Source: CAYUEN01 sp964443745
GTDB taxonomy: Bacteria > Campylobacterota > Campylobacteria > Campylobacterales > QNZT01
Assembly (NCBI GenBank): GCA_964443745.1
Contig: CAYUEN010000002.1
Span: 57,638-121,637, forward strand
DNA length: 64,000 bases
Direction: 5' to 3'
Shown: positions 29,657 through 38,112 of the stretch, piece after piece
Position numbering within the stretch: position 1 is the stretch's first letter
How the letters are laid out: every line of letters starts with the position of its first letter
Translations under genes and position numbers: made by a program
The notes under the pieces: generated by a model
What the model was told of the DNA's origin: nothing
Database searches by the model: none
The model's input: only the letters and a program-made list of their open reading frames with translations

Positions 29657-31446
29657 GATGAAAGCCTCCCTGGTTTTCCGATGTAGTAGCCCTGGGCATA
29701 ATCGATGCCGAGTTGTTTCACCTTATCGAAGATCTCCTTAGAGCTGACAAATTCCGCGATCGTTTTGATACCGAGCTCTTTGGAGAAGGAGATGATCGTT
29801 TTGGTGACGATTTCACTCTCTTTGTCGATCGTGAGATTTCGGATCAGGGAGCCGTCTATTTTGATGTAGTCGACGTCGAGTTTGAGGAGTTGTTCGAAAT
29901 TGGAATAACCGCTTCCGAAATCGTCGATCGCCACTTTGCAGCCATGCGCCTTGACCTTTTTGATGAAATTGGCCACTTTTCGGTAGTTTTGGATCTGGTC
30001 GCTCTCGAGAATTTCGAACGTCACTTTTTCACCCACCTGATGACGCGCCAACTGTCTGAGGATGAAGCCGGAGACTTTGGGATCGAGAATATCTTCGACC
30101 GAGATGTTGATCGTGATCGCTTGATCGCTTTTTTTGATCTCTTCGAAGCTGTTTTTGATCATAGCCCGGGTCAGATCGGGATAGAGTCTCGATGTTTTGG
30201 CGATTTCGAGAAAATCTATAGGCCTTTGATAGGAGTTGTCTTTGTTACGGATACGCATCAGGGATTCGAATTTTTCGATCTCTTTCGTTTCGAGATTCAT
30301 AATGGGTTGATAGAGGGGGACTACGCGATTGTCGTTGAGTGCCTCTTTGATCTTTTTGTTGGTTTTGATATTTTCCAGAAATCGCTCTTCGTTGTGGCTT
30401 TTTTTGTTGAAGATTCGGTAGGGTTTTTTCTGTTTCTTCGCCTCTTGCAGTGCGAGATAGGCGTTTTTGAGCATCTGCTCTCTTCCTCTGGAGACTCCCA
30501 TCGTCAAAGAGATATCGATATCGGCTCCGAGATAGGAGAAGTTCTCTTTCATAATCGATGACGAGAGTGATTTGAGATACTCTTCGAGTTCGGAAAGCGT
30601 AATGCGGGATGCCGTGAAAATCGCGAAGTTGTTGTGTTCGAATTTGTAGAGAGAGGCGTTTCTGTTGGGGAGCTGACCGGAGAGCCAGAGCGCGACATGT
30701 TCGAGAAGTTTGTTGCCTGTATCGATTCCGAAAAATTCGTTGATCTCCTCAAATGCATCGATATGGATATAGATAAGCGTAAAGGCGTGGTTGCTCTTTC
30801 TCTTTTTCGCCTCTCTCAGGTCGTCGAGAAGTTTCAGTCGGGTGGGAAGTTTGGTCAGTGGATCGATGAAAAACTGCTTTTTCAATTCACGATCGCTTCT
30901 AAAAACGGAGGTGATATCGTTACAGAGCAGGAGATATTTGGTCCTGTTTTGTCGGGTGGCGGGATAGATAAGGATACTGAGATAACGAATTTCAGCCGAT
31001 TCTTTGATTTCCAAAACGCCTTTATAGTTGTTTTCATCTTTAAGCTTGGATTTGATCTCATCCAGAATCTGTCGATTGTTGAGACGTTTTTCCAGAAGAT
31101 CGAAGAGATTGCCTTTCAAATCGGAAGTGGTGGGAAAGAGGCTTTTTTGAAACGCCTTGTTGGTGTAGAGAAGGTTGAAATCGGAATCGACTTTGGCAAA
31201 ACACCCACTGTGTTCCATGATATCCCGATAACCGCCAAGGAGGTTGTTTTGATGGGAGAATTCGGTTTGTAATTTAATATACTTTATTTTTAATAGGAAA
31301 TATGAAATTATCAATAATATACTCAAAAGAAAAATCAATATTTGCGAAGGGGTTCGAAGGAGAAGTGCAATAGTAAAAATCAAAAAAAACAATCCCGTTT
31401 GCCAATAGGGGTCGTTAAATTTGACGCTCTGAAAAATTTTAATCAC
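29653..31446 (-). CDS. Membrane GGDEF-EAL protein, probable cyclic-di-GMP phosphodiesterase
   Basis: A 597-residue protein starting at GTG 31446, with AGGA seven bases upstream. Two membrane helices occupy residues about 17-54, then a PAS-like segment (80-180), a GGDEF domain (about 190-345) and an EAL domain (about 365-595). The GGDEF catalytic loop is replaced by KFEHNNFA, so cyclase activity should be lost. The EAL domain keeps ESL in place of EAL, INIS, FEILESD, IDDFGSGYSN and IKIDGSLI, so it may still hydrolyse or bind cyclic-di-GMP. It probably controls motility or attachment. Operon with amrA. Confidence 0.92.
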   Translation of the reverse strand: MIKIFQSVKFNDPYWQTGLFFLIFTIALLLRTPSQILIFLLSILLIISYFLLKIKYIKLQTEFSHQNNLLGGYRDIMEHSGCFAKVDSDFNLLYTNKAFQKSLFPTTSDLKGNLFDLLEKRLNNRQILDEIKSKLKDENNYKGVLEIKESAEIRYLSILIYPATRQNRTKYLLLCNDITSVFRSDRELKKQFFIDPLTKLPTRLKLLDDLREAKKRKSNHAFTLIYIHIDAFEEINEFFGIDTGNKLLEHVALWLSGQLPNRNASLYKFEHNNFAIFTASRITLSELEEYLKSLSSSIMKENFSYLGADIDISLTMGVSRGREQMLKNAYLALQEAKKQKKPYRIFNKKSHNEERFLENIKTNKKIKEALNDNRVVPLYQPIMNLETKEIEKFESLMRIRNKDNSYQRPIDFLEIAKTSRLYPDLTRAMIKNSFEEIKKSDQAITINISVEDILDPKVSGFILRQLARHQVGEKVTFEILESDQIQNYRKVANFIKKVKAHGCKVAIDDFGSGYSNFEQLLKLDVDYIKIDGSLIRNLTIDKESEIVTKTIISFSKELGIKTIAEFVSSKEIFDKVKQLGIDYAQGYYIGKPGRLSS

Positions 31447-31599
31447 ACTTAAATCCTAGAACTAAAAATTGAATAAAAGATTATATAGATCTCAAACTGA
31501 AAATCTAATTATTTTTTTCAAAAAAATCAAATAATTTGCAATATTTTTCCAAAAGGCGATACCGTATCGAAATTAAACTGTAATTAAAGAACTTTTGAG

Positions 31600-31659
31600 T
31601 AAAATGAGCGCCTTAAAATTCACACACATCAATCCTTGAAAGGTTGTGACACAGGTCAC
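31600..31659 (+). promoter_or_regulatory. Promoter and structured leader of rpsB
   Basis: TAAAAT at 31600-31605 is a likely -10 box. The following leader of about 95 bases contains the hairpin GTGAC-ACAG-GTCAC (31646-31659), with CACACA at 31621 able to pair with TGTG near 31666. S2 represses its own mRNA through a leader in other bacteria; a similar role here is inferred. The rest of the 260-bp gap between the GGDEF/EAL gene and rpsB is AT-rich and holds no gene I can support. Confidence 0.45.
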
Positions 31660-31706
31660 TAAGGGGTGTGGAGGCTAAACCAAAATTTTACACAAGGAGC
31701 ATTGTC

Positions 31707-32717
31707 ATGGTTACAATGAAAGATCTACTCGAATGCGGTGTGCACTTTGGGCACCAGACAAGAAGATGGAATCCAAAGATGAAACCCTATATCTTTGGAG
31801 AGAGAAAAAATATCTATATCATCGATCTTCAAAAGACGCTCAGATACTTCAGATATACATATAATGTAGTACGCGACGCGGCGGCGGAAGGGAAGACGAT
31901 TCTTTTCGTGGGCACGAAAAAGCAGGCTGCAAACGCCGTCAAAGAGTATGCCGAAAAGTGTGGTATGCCTTATGTCAACCACAGATGGCTCGGCGGTATG
32001 CTGACCAACTTCCAGACAATCAAAAAATCTATCAGAAAACTCGATATCATCGAAAAAATGGAAGAAGAGGGGCAGATGGATCTTCTGACCAAGAAAGAGG
32101 CCCTGATGCTGCAGAGAAAAAAAGAGAAACTGCTTGATTATCTCGGAGGTATCCGCAACATGAAGGGGGCGCCCGACATGATCTTCATCATCGATACCGT
32201 GAAAGAGAAAATCGCCGTTCAGGAAGCCAACAAGCTGCATATTCCCGTCATTGCGCCGCTGGATACAAACTGTGATCCGGATGTCGTGACTTTTCCGATT
32301 CCGGGCAACGACGACGCTATCAGATCGGTACAGCTTTTCTGCAAAGAGATCGCGGAGGCGATCATCGAAGGTAAAGAGCTGCGTGCCCAGGAGGAGGAGA
32401 CTCCAGAAGGAGAGGTTTCGGAAGCGACAGAGAGTACGCCGGTGGGAGATATCTCCGAAGAGGAGAAGGAGAAGCTGATCGAAGAGGCGGTCAAAGAGGG
32501 TGAAGCGATCGAGGAGATCGTCAAGCCGGACGATTTGACGGAGCTCGTAGGTATCGGCAAGGCGTATGCGGCGAAACTCAACGCGATGGGTATCCACACT
32601 TTCGCGCAGGTAGCGAACATGACACCGGAGCAGATCGAAGCGATGGAAAAAGAACATAGATTCAAAGGTGACTTTACCGAGACGGTAAAAGATGCCAAAA
32701 GCAAAATAGGAGCGTAG
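31707..32717 (+). CDS. rpsB: 30S ribosomal protein S2 with C-terminal helix-hairpin-helix extension
   Basis: S2 binds the back of the small subunit between head and body. Residues 1-228 are a complete S2 ([40 protein letters not shown]). The remaining 108 residues are extra: an acidic linker (229-275), then a helix-hairpin-helix-like unit at about 276-318 ([20 protein letters not shown]), then a basic end. The start ATG at 31707 has AAGGAG seven bases upstream; an in-frame upstream codon at 31668 is not in the family. First gene of the rpsB-tsf-ABC-fliR block. Confidence 0.96.
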   Translation: MVTMKDLLECGVHFGHQTRRWNPKMKPYIFGERKNIYIIDLQKTLRYFRYTYNVVRDAAAEGKTILFVGTKKQAANAVKEYAEKCGMPYVNHRWLGGMLTNFQTIKKSIRKLDIIEKMEEEGQMDLLTKKEALMLQRKKEKLLDYLGGIRNMKGAPDMIFIIDTVKEKIAVQEANKLHIPVIAPLDTNCDPDVVTFPIPGNDDAIRSVQLFCKEIAEAIIEGKELRAQEEETPEGEVSEATESTPVGDISEEEKEKLIEEAVKEGEAIEEIVKPDDLTELVGIGKAYAAKLNAMGIHTFAQVANMTPEQIEAMEKEHRFKGDFTETVKDAKSKIGA

Positions 32718-32719
32718 GA

Positions 32720-33640
32720 ATGGCGAACATAACAGCGGCGATGGTCAAGGAGCTCAGAGAGCTCACCGGTGCGGGTATGATGGATTGTAAAAAGGCGTTG
32801 GTCGAGACGGAAGGTGACATCGATGCGGCAATCGAACTTCTGAGAAAGAAGGGATTGGGAAAAGCGGCGAAAAAATCCGACAGACTCGCCAGCGAGGGAT
32901 TGATCACCGTGGTCGTCAGCGACGATTACAAAAAGGCGACGATCAGTGAAATCAATTCAGAAACCGATTTTGTCGCGAAAAACGAAAACTTTATCAGTAT
33001 GACGAAAAAAGCGACCCGGCATATGCAAGAGAGCGACGTCGTCACCACAGAAGAGCTTCTGAAGACCGAAATCGATGGTACTCCTTTCGAAGAGTATATC
33101 AACATTCAGATCGCCACGATCGGGGAAAACCTCGTCGTTAGGCGTTTCACGACGCTCAAAGCGGGCGAAAACGGTGTCGTCAACGGATATTGCCACTCCA
33201 ACGGTCGGGTTGGCGTGATTCTCGCGGCCAAGTGCGATAGCGAAAAGACTTGTGAAGGGGCGAGAGAACTTCTGAAAAATATCGCGATGCATGCGGCGGC
33301 GATGAATCCCCAATATCTGAGTGAAGATCAGATTCCAGCGGAGGTACTCTCCAAAGAGGAAGAGATCGCCAAGGAGCAACTCAAAAAAGAGGGCAAACCG
33401 GAAAAAATCTGGGACAAGATTCTTCCAGGAAAAATCGCGAAATTCAAAAGTGACAACACGCTTCTGGGGCAGAAATTCGTCATGGACGACAAAAAGACGG
33501 TTCAGGAAGTGATCGATGAAAAAGCCAAAGAGCTTGGAGGAAAGATCGAGCTGGTCGAATATGTACGTTATGAACTCGGTGAAGGGTTGGAGAAAAAAGC
33601 GGACGATTTCGCATCCGAAGTCGCGGCACAACTGAAATAG
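32720..33640 (+). CDS. tsf: Elongation factor Ts
   Basis: EF-Ts exchanges GDP for GTP on EF-Tu. The N-terminal UBA-like domain carries LRELTGAGMMDCKKAL, followed by the nucleotide-exchange motif NSETDFVAKNE near residue 80. The 306 residues include the two-domain core and the C-terminal module. It follows rpsB by two bases, the almost universal order. Confidence 0.97.
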   Translation: MANITAAMVKELRELTGAGMMDCKKALVETEGDIDAAIELLRKKGLGKAAKKSDRLASEGLITVVVSDDYKKATISEINSETDFVAKNENFISMTKKATRHMQESDVVTTEELLKTEIDGTPFEEYINIQIATIGENLVVRRFTTLKAGENGVVNGYCHSNGRVGVILAAKCDSEKTCEGARELLKNIAMHAAAMNPQYLSEDQIPAEVLSKEEEIAKEQLKKEGKPEKIWDKILPGKIAKFKSDNTLLGQKFVMDDKKTVQEVIDEKAKELGGKIELVEYVRYELGEGLEKKADDFASEVAAQLK

Positions 33641-33658
33641 ATTTCGAAGGAGAAGAGC

Positions 33659-34354
33659 ATGGAAGAGGCAGTGCAGATTCCGGACTCTTCTCTCCCCGTT
33701 GGTGACAAACTACTGCTTGTCGCCTCCAATATCTCCCACGCTTTCGATTATACCCTCTTCGAACATGTAGATTTGAGTATCCACCAGCGCGAAACGATCG
33801 CCGTACTGGGTGTCAGCGGAAGTGGGAAGTCGACCCTGTTGCATATACTCTCTTCACTACTCAAACCAAACAAAGGGAGAGTGATTTTCGACAAAGGATA
33901 CCTCTATGAGCAGAGTGACAGGGAGTTGCTGCGGATTCGGCGCGAAGCGTTTGGAATCATTTTTCAGTCGCACTACCTTTTCAAGGGTTTTACCGCTTTG
34001 GAAAACCTCGAAGTGGCGTCGATCGTCGCCAACAGAAAAATCGATTACAAACTCCTCGAGCATTTGAAGATAGAACAGAATCTGGCGCAGAATGTTTCGG
34101 AGCTCTCCGGTGGCCAACAACAGCGTGTTTCGATCGCGAGAGTTCTGATCAAGAAGCCGAAAATCATCTTCGCGGACGAACCGACCGGAAATTTGGACCG
34201 GGGTACAGCCGATGAAGTGATGAAAGTATTGATCCACTACACCAAACAAAACGATGGCGGCTTGTTTGTCGTCACCCACGATGAAAAGATCGCGGCGATG
34301 TGCGATACCGTCTATCGTCTGCAGGACAAGAGGCTTCAGCCGGTCATACTCTGA
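33659..34354 (+). CDS. ABC transporter ATP-binding protein (LolD/FtsE-like)
   Basis: A 231-residue ATPase with Walker [10 protein letters not shown] (residues 51-59), signature [13 protein letters not shown] near 145, Walker [10 protein letters not shown] and the switch histidine in VVTHDEK. It belongs to the LolD/MacB/FtsE type, whose partners are FtsX-like permeases; no permease lies beside it. The same lone ATPase is found between tsf and fliR in Campylobacter. Its substrate is unknown; lipoprotein release is a family-based guess. Confidence 0.9.
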   Translation: MEEAVQIPDSSLPVGDKLLLVASNISHAFDYTLFEHVDLSIHQRETIAVLGVSGSGKSTLLHILSSLLKPNKGRVIFDKGYLYEQSDRELLRIRREAFGIIFQSHYLFKGFTALENLEVASIVANRKIDYKLLEHLKIEQNLAQNVSELSGGQQQRVSIARVLIKKPKIIFADEPTGNLDRGTADEVMKVLIHYTKQNDGGLFVVTHDEKIAAMCDTVYRLQDKRLQPVIL

Positions 34355-35118
34355 TGCAGATCGTCGATTTCATCACCGAAAACAACGCGATCCTCTTTAT
34401 TCTTCTCTTTTCCAGAATCAGCGGAGTGATGGTCTCCTTCCCTTTTTTCAGCCACCTTTCCATACCTGTCACCGTCAAGACGGCATTGGCCTTCTATCTG
34501 ACACTCCTCTTTTTTCCCGATGCCCATCTGGCGCATCTGCCTCAGAGTGGTACGATGGTGGTGTTGTTGGTGCTCACGGAACTGATGATCGGCTTGATCG
34601 CAGGTGTCGTTTTGCAACTCATTTTCGGAGCTTTGGGAATCGCGGGTATGCAGATTTCGATGGTGATGGGTTTTTCGATGGCTTCGGTGATGGATCCGGT
34701 TACGGGTGTATCCACGCCGATTATCGCACAGTTTCTGACGTTGATGGGGATTATGATACTGCTCGCGTTCAACGGTCATCATCTTATGCTTCTTTTTCTC
34801 GGGGAAAGTATCACCCATATCGGATTGGGCGGGTTTTATCCGAAGCACCATCTTGCCGAGTATCTGATCGATGGATTCGCCCATATGTTCGTGATGGGGT
34901 TCATTCTCTCATTTCCCATCATCGCACTCTCCATTCTGTCCGATGTTATCTTCGGTATGTTGATGAAAACGATGCCGCAGTTCAATCTGCTCGTCGTAGG
35001 TTTTCCGATAAAGATCTTTCTTTCGATCGTGGTGCTTTCCGTAGTTCTGGGATCGATGATGACGATTTTCAAAAGAGAATTTTTGAGTGCATTCGAATTT
35101 CTCAAGCACTTTTGGTAG
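34354..35118 (+). CDS. fliR: Flagellar biosynthetic protein FliR
   Basis: FliR forms part of the FliPQR export gate in the flagellar basal body. The 254-residue protein is almost wholly hydrophobic, with five to six membrane helices; RISGVMVSFPFF, the VTVKTALAF segment and the GMLMKTMPQFN region are typical. The ATG at 34354 overlaps the ABC-gene TGA by one base. It is separated from other flagellar genes, as is common in this phylum. Confidence 0.95.
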   Translation: MQIVDFITENNAILFILLFSRISGVMVSFPFFSHLSIPVTVKTALAFYLTLLFFPDAHLAHLPQSGTMVVLLVLTELMIGLIAGVVLQLIFGALGIAGMQISMVMGFSMASVMDPVTGVSTPIIAQFLTLMGIMILLAFNGHHLMLLFLGESITHIGLGGFYPKHHLAEYLIDGFAHMFVMGFILSFPIIALSILSDVIFGMLMKTMPQFNLLVVGFPIKIFLSIVVLSVVLGSMMTIFKREFLSAFEFLKHFW

Positions 35119-35124
35119 GCGAGG

Positions 35125-35694
35125 TTATTTAAAAAGCCGGCTCTGCTTTTTGAGTGTTTCGAAATAGCGGTTCATTTTTTTGGCGAGTGCATAGTCTCGG
35201 GTGATATAGAGAATCTCGTAGTTGAGTCCAAAAGCGCTGTAGGACCAATTGGCCGATCCGAAGATGACGGTTTTGTTGTCGATAATCGCTGCTTTGATAT
35301 GCATTTTGCCATAATAATCTCCCTTTTGGGAAATACGCCCTTTGAGGCGATAGACCGTGATATTGCGATACTTTGCGAGATAGTAGAGCATCGAGTGACG
35401 TCTTTGCTCATGTGAAGATTTTTCGTCGAAAATGATTTCGATTTTGACACCTCGCTTGGCGGCGTGTTTTAATTTGTTTGCTATCTTTTTATGGGTAAAA
35501 TTATAAATCGTTATTTTGATCGAGTGTTTGGCCAGATCGATTTCCCTGAGCATCGCATCGAGTGCCGCCTCTTTCTGTTCCGGCATCAGATAGAGATGGG
35601 AGGTGGCGCGTGTGGCGTGCAGTGGGGAGAGAAAGATGTACAGAAGCAGCAGAATCGATACGATCGATCTTTTTGAAAAAGCGTCAGCGGCCAT
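35125..35694 (-). CDS. Exported phospholipase D-like nuclease, single HKD motif
   Basis: A 189-residue protein with a signal peptide (about residues 1-28) and one HKD site: His132, Lys134, Asp139, followed by the GSANWS motif at 146-151. This is the layout of the Nuc-type endonucleases, which act as dimers and degrade DNA without sequence choice in the periplasm. Start chosen at the ATG 35694, since residues upstream in the frame are unlike a signal peptide. It lies on the opposite strand between fliR and the acidic-protein gene, breaking a block otherwise conserved with Campylobacter, which suggests an insertion here. Confidence 0.9.
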   Translation of the reverse strand: MAADAFSKRSIVSILLLLYIFLSPLHATRATSHLYLMPEQKEAALDAMLREIDLAKHSIKITIYNFTHKKIANKLKHAAKRGVKIEIIFDEKSSHEQRRHSMLYYLAKYRNITVYRLKGRISQKGDYYGKMHIKAAIIDNKTVIFGSANWSYSAFGLNYEILYITRDYALAKKMNRYFETLKKQSRLFK

Positions 35695-35723
35695 CCAGAA
35701 TCCTGCCTCAAATATAAAATTGC

Positions 35724-35729
35724 TATAAT
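35724..35729 (+). promoter_or_regulatory. Extended -10 box for the acidic-protein/gmk genes
   Basis: TGCTATAAT places a canonical TATAAT 32 bases before the ATG at 35762, in the divergent gap with the nuclease gene. No good -35 is seen. Confidence 0.5.
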
Positions 35730-35761
35730 TGTAACAAAAAAGCTTAAAACCGGAGTACCCT

Positions 35762-37213
35762 ATGGCTTCCATCCTTTTGATCAACGACAATAAAATCGTC
35801 TCCAGACTTTTGAAGCTGAGTTCGCAGAAAAACGGTTACGACCTCGAAGAGGTGACGGCGCTTCCAGCTTCGAAAGATACCTACGATTTCGTTTTTGTCG
35901 ATAGTGAACAGTATGATACAGCATTGTTGCAACAGATACGCGACACGCTCCATTTTCAAAAACTCGTCTATATCGGTATGAAAAACGAAACGCTTCCCGA
36001 TGGATTCGATCTGGAGATAGAAAAGCCGTTTTTGCCTACGGATTTCGTGAAAATGATCGAAGAAAATTACCAGGTATCTCAGGAAAGTCCACTGTCTGAA
36101 GAGGTTGGAGCGGAAGAGAAAAAGCAGGAGGAGGATGAGCTTTTCAATTTGGATGAAATCGACGAGTCGTTACTCGAAGAGGGGGAGGTATCCGAAGAGA
36201 AGCTCGAAGAATTACTGGAGCCTATGGAGGTGGAGAGTACGTTGATCGAAGAGGTGGAAACGGTCGAAGAGACACATCCCGATATCGTTTCGGAGGTGGC
36301 ATCGGCCATCGCCGAGGATGAGGGGGAGACGAAAACCGAAGATTTGGCGAATATGCTCGAAGAGATCGAAGAGATGGAAGTGTCGGAGACGGAGTCGTCG
36401 CAACTCTCCGAAGGTGATGAAGAGGTGACCTCGGCAAAAGAGGAAGAGACGCTGCTCGATCTGGAGGCGGAGAAGATGCATGAAGAGATCGAAGCGGAAG
36501 AAAAAGAGCATGTTTCCGATGAAGATCTGGAATTGCCTCCATTGGAGGAAGAGACACTGCTCGATCTGGAAGCGGAAAAGATGGATAAAGAACAAGCTTC
36601 ATTCCAGGAGAGAGAGACAGAAACCGCAGGAACGGAAGAGATCGAAGAGATGGCGGAGCGGGAGATTCTCGAAGATCCCGAGGCGTTCGACGAGATGACG
36701 GAAGAGGCGGTGATGGCGGCGGTTTCCGGAGAAGAGAAAACCGAAAATGAAGAGAGCGGTGTGGGTTTGACGACGATGGTCGCAGCTGCAGCGGCGGGTG
36801 CCGTGGCAGCTACGACCTCTACAGACGCGGAAAGTGGAAAAGAGGCGGAAAATGAAGAGGCGATTGCCGATATTCTCGAAGGTGTGGAGGGCACGGAGAA
36901 AGAGAGCGATTATCTGATTACCGACGAGAAGGAGGAGATCGAGGAGTTGACGGAGGATTTCGCTTCTCTCAACGAAGAGGAGATCAAACGGATATTGGGT
37001 GAGAGCGGTGAGGATCTCTCGGAAGTCGGAACGGAAGAGATCATCGAGGAGCGGTACGAGAGCGAAGGAGAAGAGGAGGTGATTCAGCCGCAGGATATGG
37101 AGCAGATGATACAGCAGGCGGTCGCCAAGGCGTTGACGGCGGAGATGATCTCTGAAGCTTTCAAAAACATGGACGTGACGGTCAACATCACTTTCAAGCC
37201 GAAGGAGCAGTAG
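35762..37213 (+). CDS. Highly acidic protein with receiver-like N-terminus
   Basis: A 483-residue protein. Residues 1-105 look like a response-regulator receiver fold (ILLINDNKIVSRLLKLSSQ, FVFVDSEQYD, KLVYIGMK, KPF near 89), but the phosphorylation region is reduced. Residues 110-430 are overwhelmingly Glu/Asp, with a duplicated unit EEETLLDLEAEKM (about residues 227-239 and 263-275), and an Ala-rich patch near 340-355. The C-terminal 35 residues (MEQMIQQAVAKAL to NITFKPKEQ) look folded. A highly acidic protein lies at the same place before gmk in Campylobacter. Function unknown; disordered scaffold or polar localisation are possibilities. Confidence 0.85.
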   Translation: MASILLINDNKIVSRLLKLSSQKNGYDLEEVTALPASKDTYDFVFVDSEQYDTALLQQIRDTLHFQKLVYIGMKNETLPDGFDLEIEKPFLPTDFVKMIEENYQVSQESPLSEEVGAEEKKQEEDELFNLDEIDESLLEEGEVSEEKLEELLEPMEVESTLIEEVETVEETHPDIVSEVASAIAEDEGETKTEDLANMLEEIEEMEVSETESSQLSEGDEEVTSAKEEETLLDLEAEKMHEEIEAEEKEHVSDEDLELPPLEEETLLDLEAEKMDKEQASFQERETETAGTEEIEEMAEREILEDPEAFDEMTEEAVMAAVSGEEKTENEESGVGLTTMVAAAAAGAVAATTSTDAESGKEAENEEAIADILEGVEGTEKESDYLITDEKEEIEELTEDFASLNEEEIKRILGESGEDLSEVGTEEIIEERYESEGEEEVIQPQDMEQMIQQAVAKALTAEMISEAFKNMDVTVNITFKPKEQ

Positions 37214-37816
37214 ATGAGAGGGAACATCCTCGTACTTTCCGGCCCGAGCGGATGCGGAAAGAGTTCGGTGATCTCTGAAGCGCTGGAGAGGTTCGGGGAT
37301 ATCCACTTTTCGATCTCCACCACCACGCGACCGAAACGTCCGCACGAAAAAGATGGTGTGGATTACTATTTCATCTCCAAAAAACAGTTCGAAAAGGAGA
37401 TAGAAGAGGGGTGTTTTCTGGAGTGGGCGAAGGTGCATGACAACTACTACGGTACCTCTCTTCGGCCGATCGAAGAGGCGCTGGATGCGGGCAAACTGGT
37501 TTTGTTCGATATCGATGTACAAGGCCATGCGATCGTACGCGCCAAATATCCCCGTATCACCACCTCTCTTTTTATGACGACCCCTTCCGAGGAGATCCTC
37601 AGAGAGCGTCTGATGCAGCGTGGCACGGATTCTGTGGAGGTGATAAAGCGGCGGTTGAAAAACGCCAGGGAAGAGATGAAGCGGATGGAGGAGTACGACT
37701 TTTTGCTGATCAACGACAAATTCGACGAGACGATCGATCGATTCTGCTCCATAATCGAAACGGCGAGATTGAAACACCCCCTCGAGGATCTGGAGGATTT
37801 CTACCGCAACTGGTAA
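37214..37816 (+). CDS. gmk: Guanylate kinase
   Basis: Phosphorylates GMP to GDP. The P-loop GPSGCGKSS is at residues 8-16, the GMP-binding [19 protein letters not shown] segment follows near 35, and [14 protein letters not shown] near 72. 200 residues, normal length. Starts immediately after the stop of the acidic-protein gene, so the two are co-transcribed. Confidence 0.97.
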   Translation: MRGNILVLSGPSGCGKSSVISEALERFGDIHFSISTTTRPKRPHEKDGVDYYFISKKQFEKEIEEGCFLEWAKVHDNYYGTSLRPIEEALDAGKLVLFDIDVQGHAIVRAKYPRITTSLFMTTPSEEILRERLMQRGTDSVEVIKRRLKNAREEMKRMEEYDFLLINDKFDETIDRFCSIIETARLKHPLEDLEDFYRNW

Positions 37817-37835
37817 AGCTTTTATCAACTAATGC

Positions 37836-37841
37836 TATAAT
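37836..37841 (+). promoter_or_regulatory. Extended -10 box for tatA-argS
   Basis: TGCTATAAT gives TATAAT 31 bases before the tatA ATG at 37873, in the 56-bp gap after gmk; AAGGA precedes the start. Confidence 0.5.
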
Positions 37842-37872
37842 ATCTCCTCAACTTACTATCGAAGGATACAAT

Positions 37873-38100
37873 ATGGGAATGCCAAGTGGAATGGAACTGC
37901 TGATCATCGCACTGGTCGTACTGCTGCTTTTCGGAGGCAAGAAGATACCGGAGCTCGCCAAGGGTCTGGGCAGCGGAATCCGAAATTTCAAAAAGGCGGT
38001 CAAAGAGGACGATGAGGTAGCCGAAGCTCCGAAAGAGAAGATCGAGGGCAAAGAGGAGACGGCGTCGTCTGCCAAGAGCGAAGAGCAGACCAAAGCGTAG
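37873..38100 (+). CDS. tatA: Sec-independent protein translocase TatA
   Basis: TatA oligomerises to form the Tat pore for folded proteins, such as the Rieske protein in this window. The 75-residue protein has the N-terminal membrane helix ([28 protein letters not shown], here cited by its ends MELLII and PELAKGLG), the FGGKKIPEL hinge and an acidic tail. tatB/C are not nearby. Confidence 0.95.
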   Translation: MGMPSGMELLIIALVVLLLFGGKKIPELAKGLGSGIRNFKKAVKEDDEVAEAPKEKIEGKEETASSAKSEEQTKA

Positions 38101-38112
38101 GGATCACGACGT

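Noticed and set aside
31447..31599. Small RNA gene in the AT-rich gap before rpsB
   Set aside because: No stable stem or terminator found; AT richness alone is not evidence.
36442..36585. Repeated DNA in the acidic-protein gene as a mobile or variable-number tandem repeat
   Set aside because: Two copies with many silent differences inside a coding frame; an old internal duplication rather than an active repeat.
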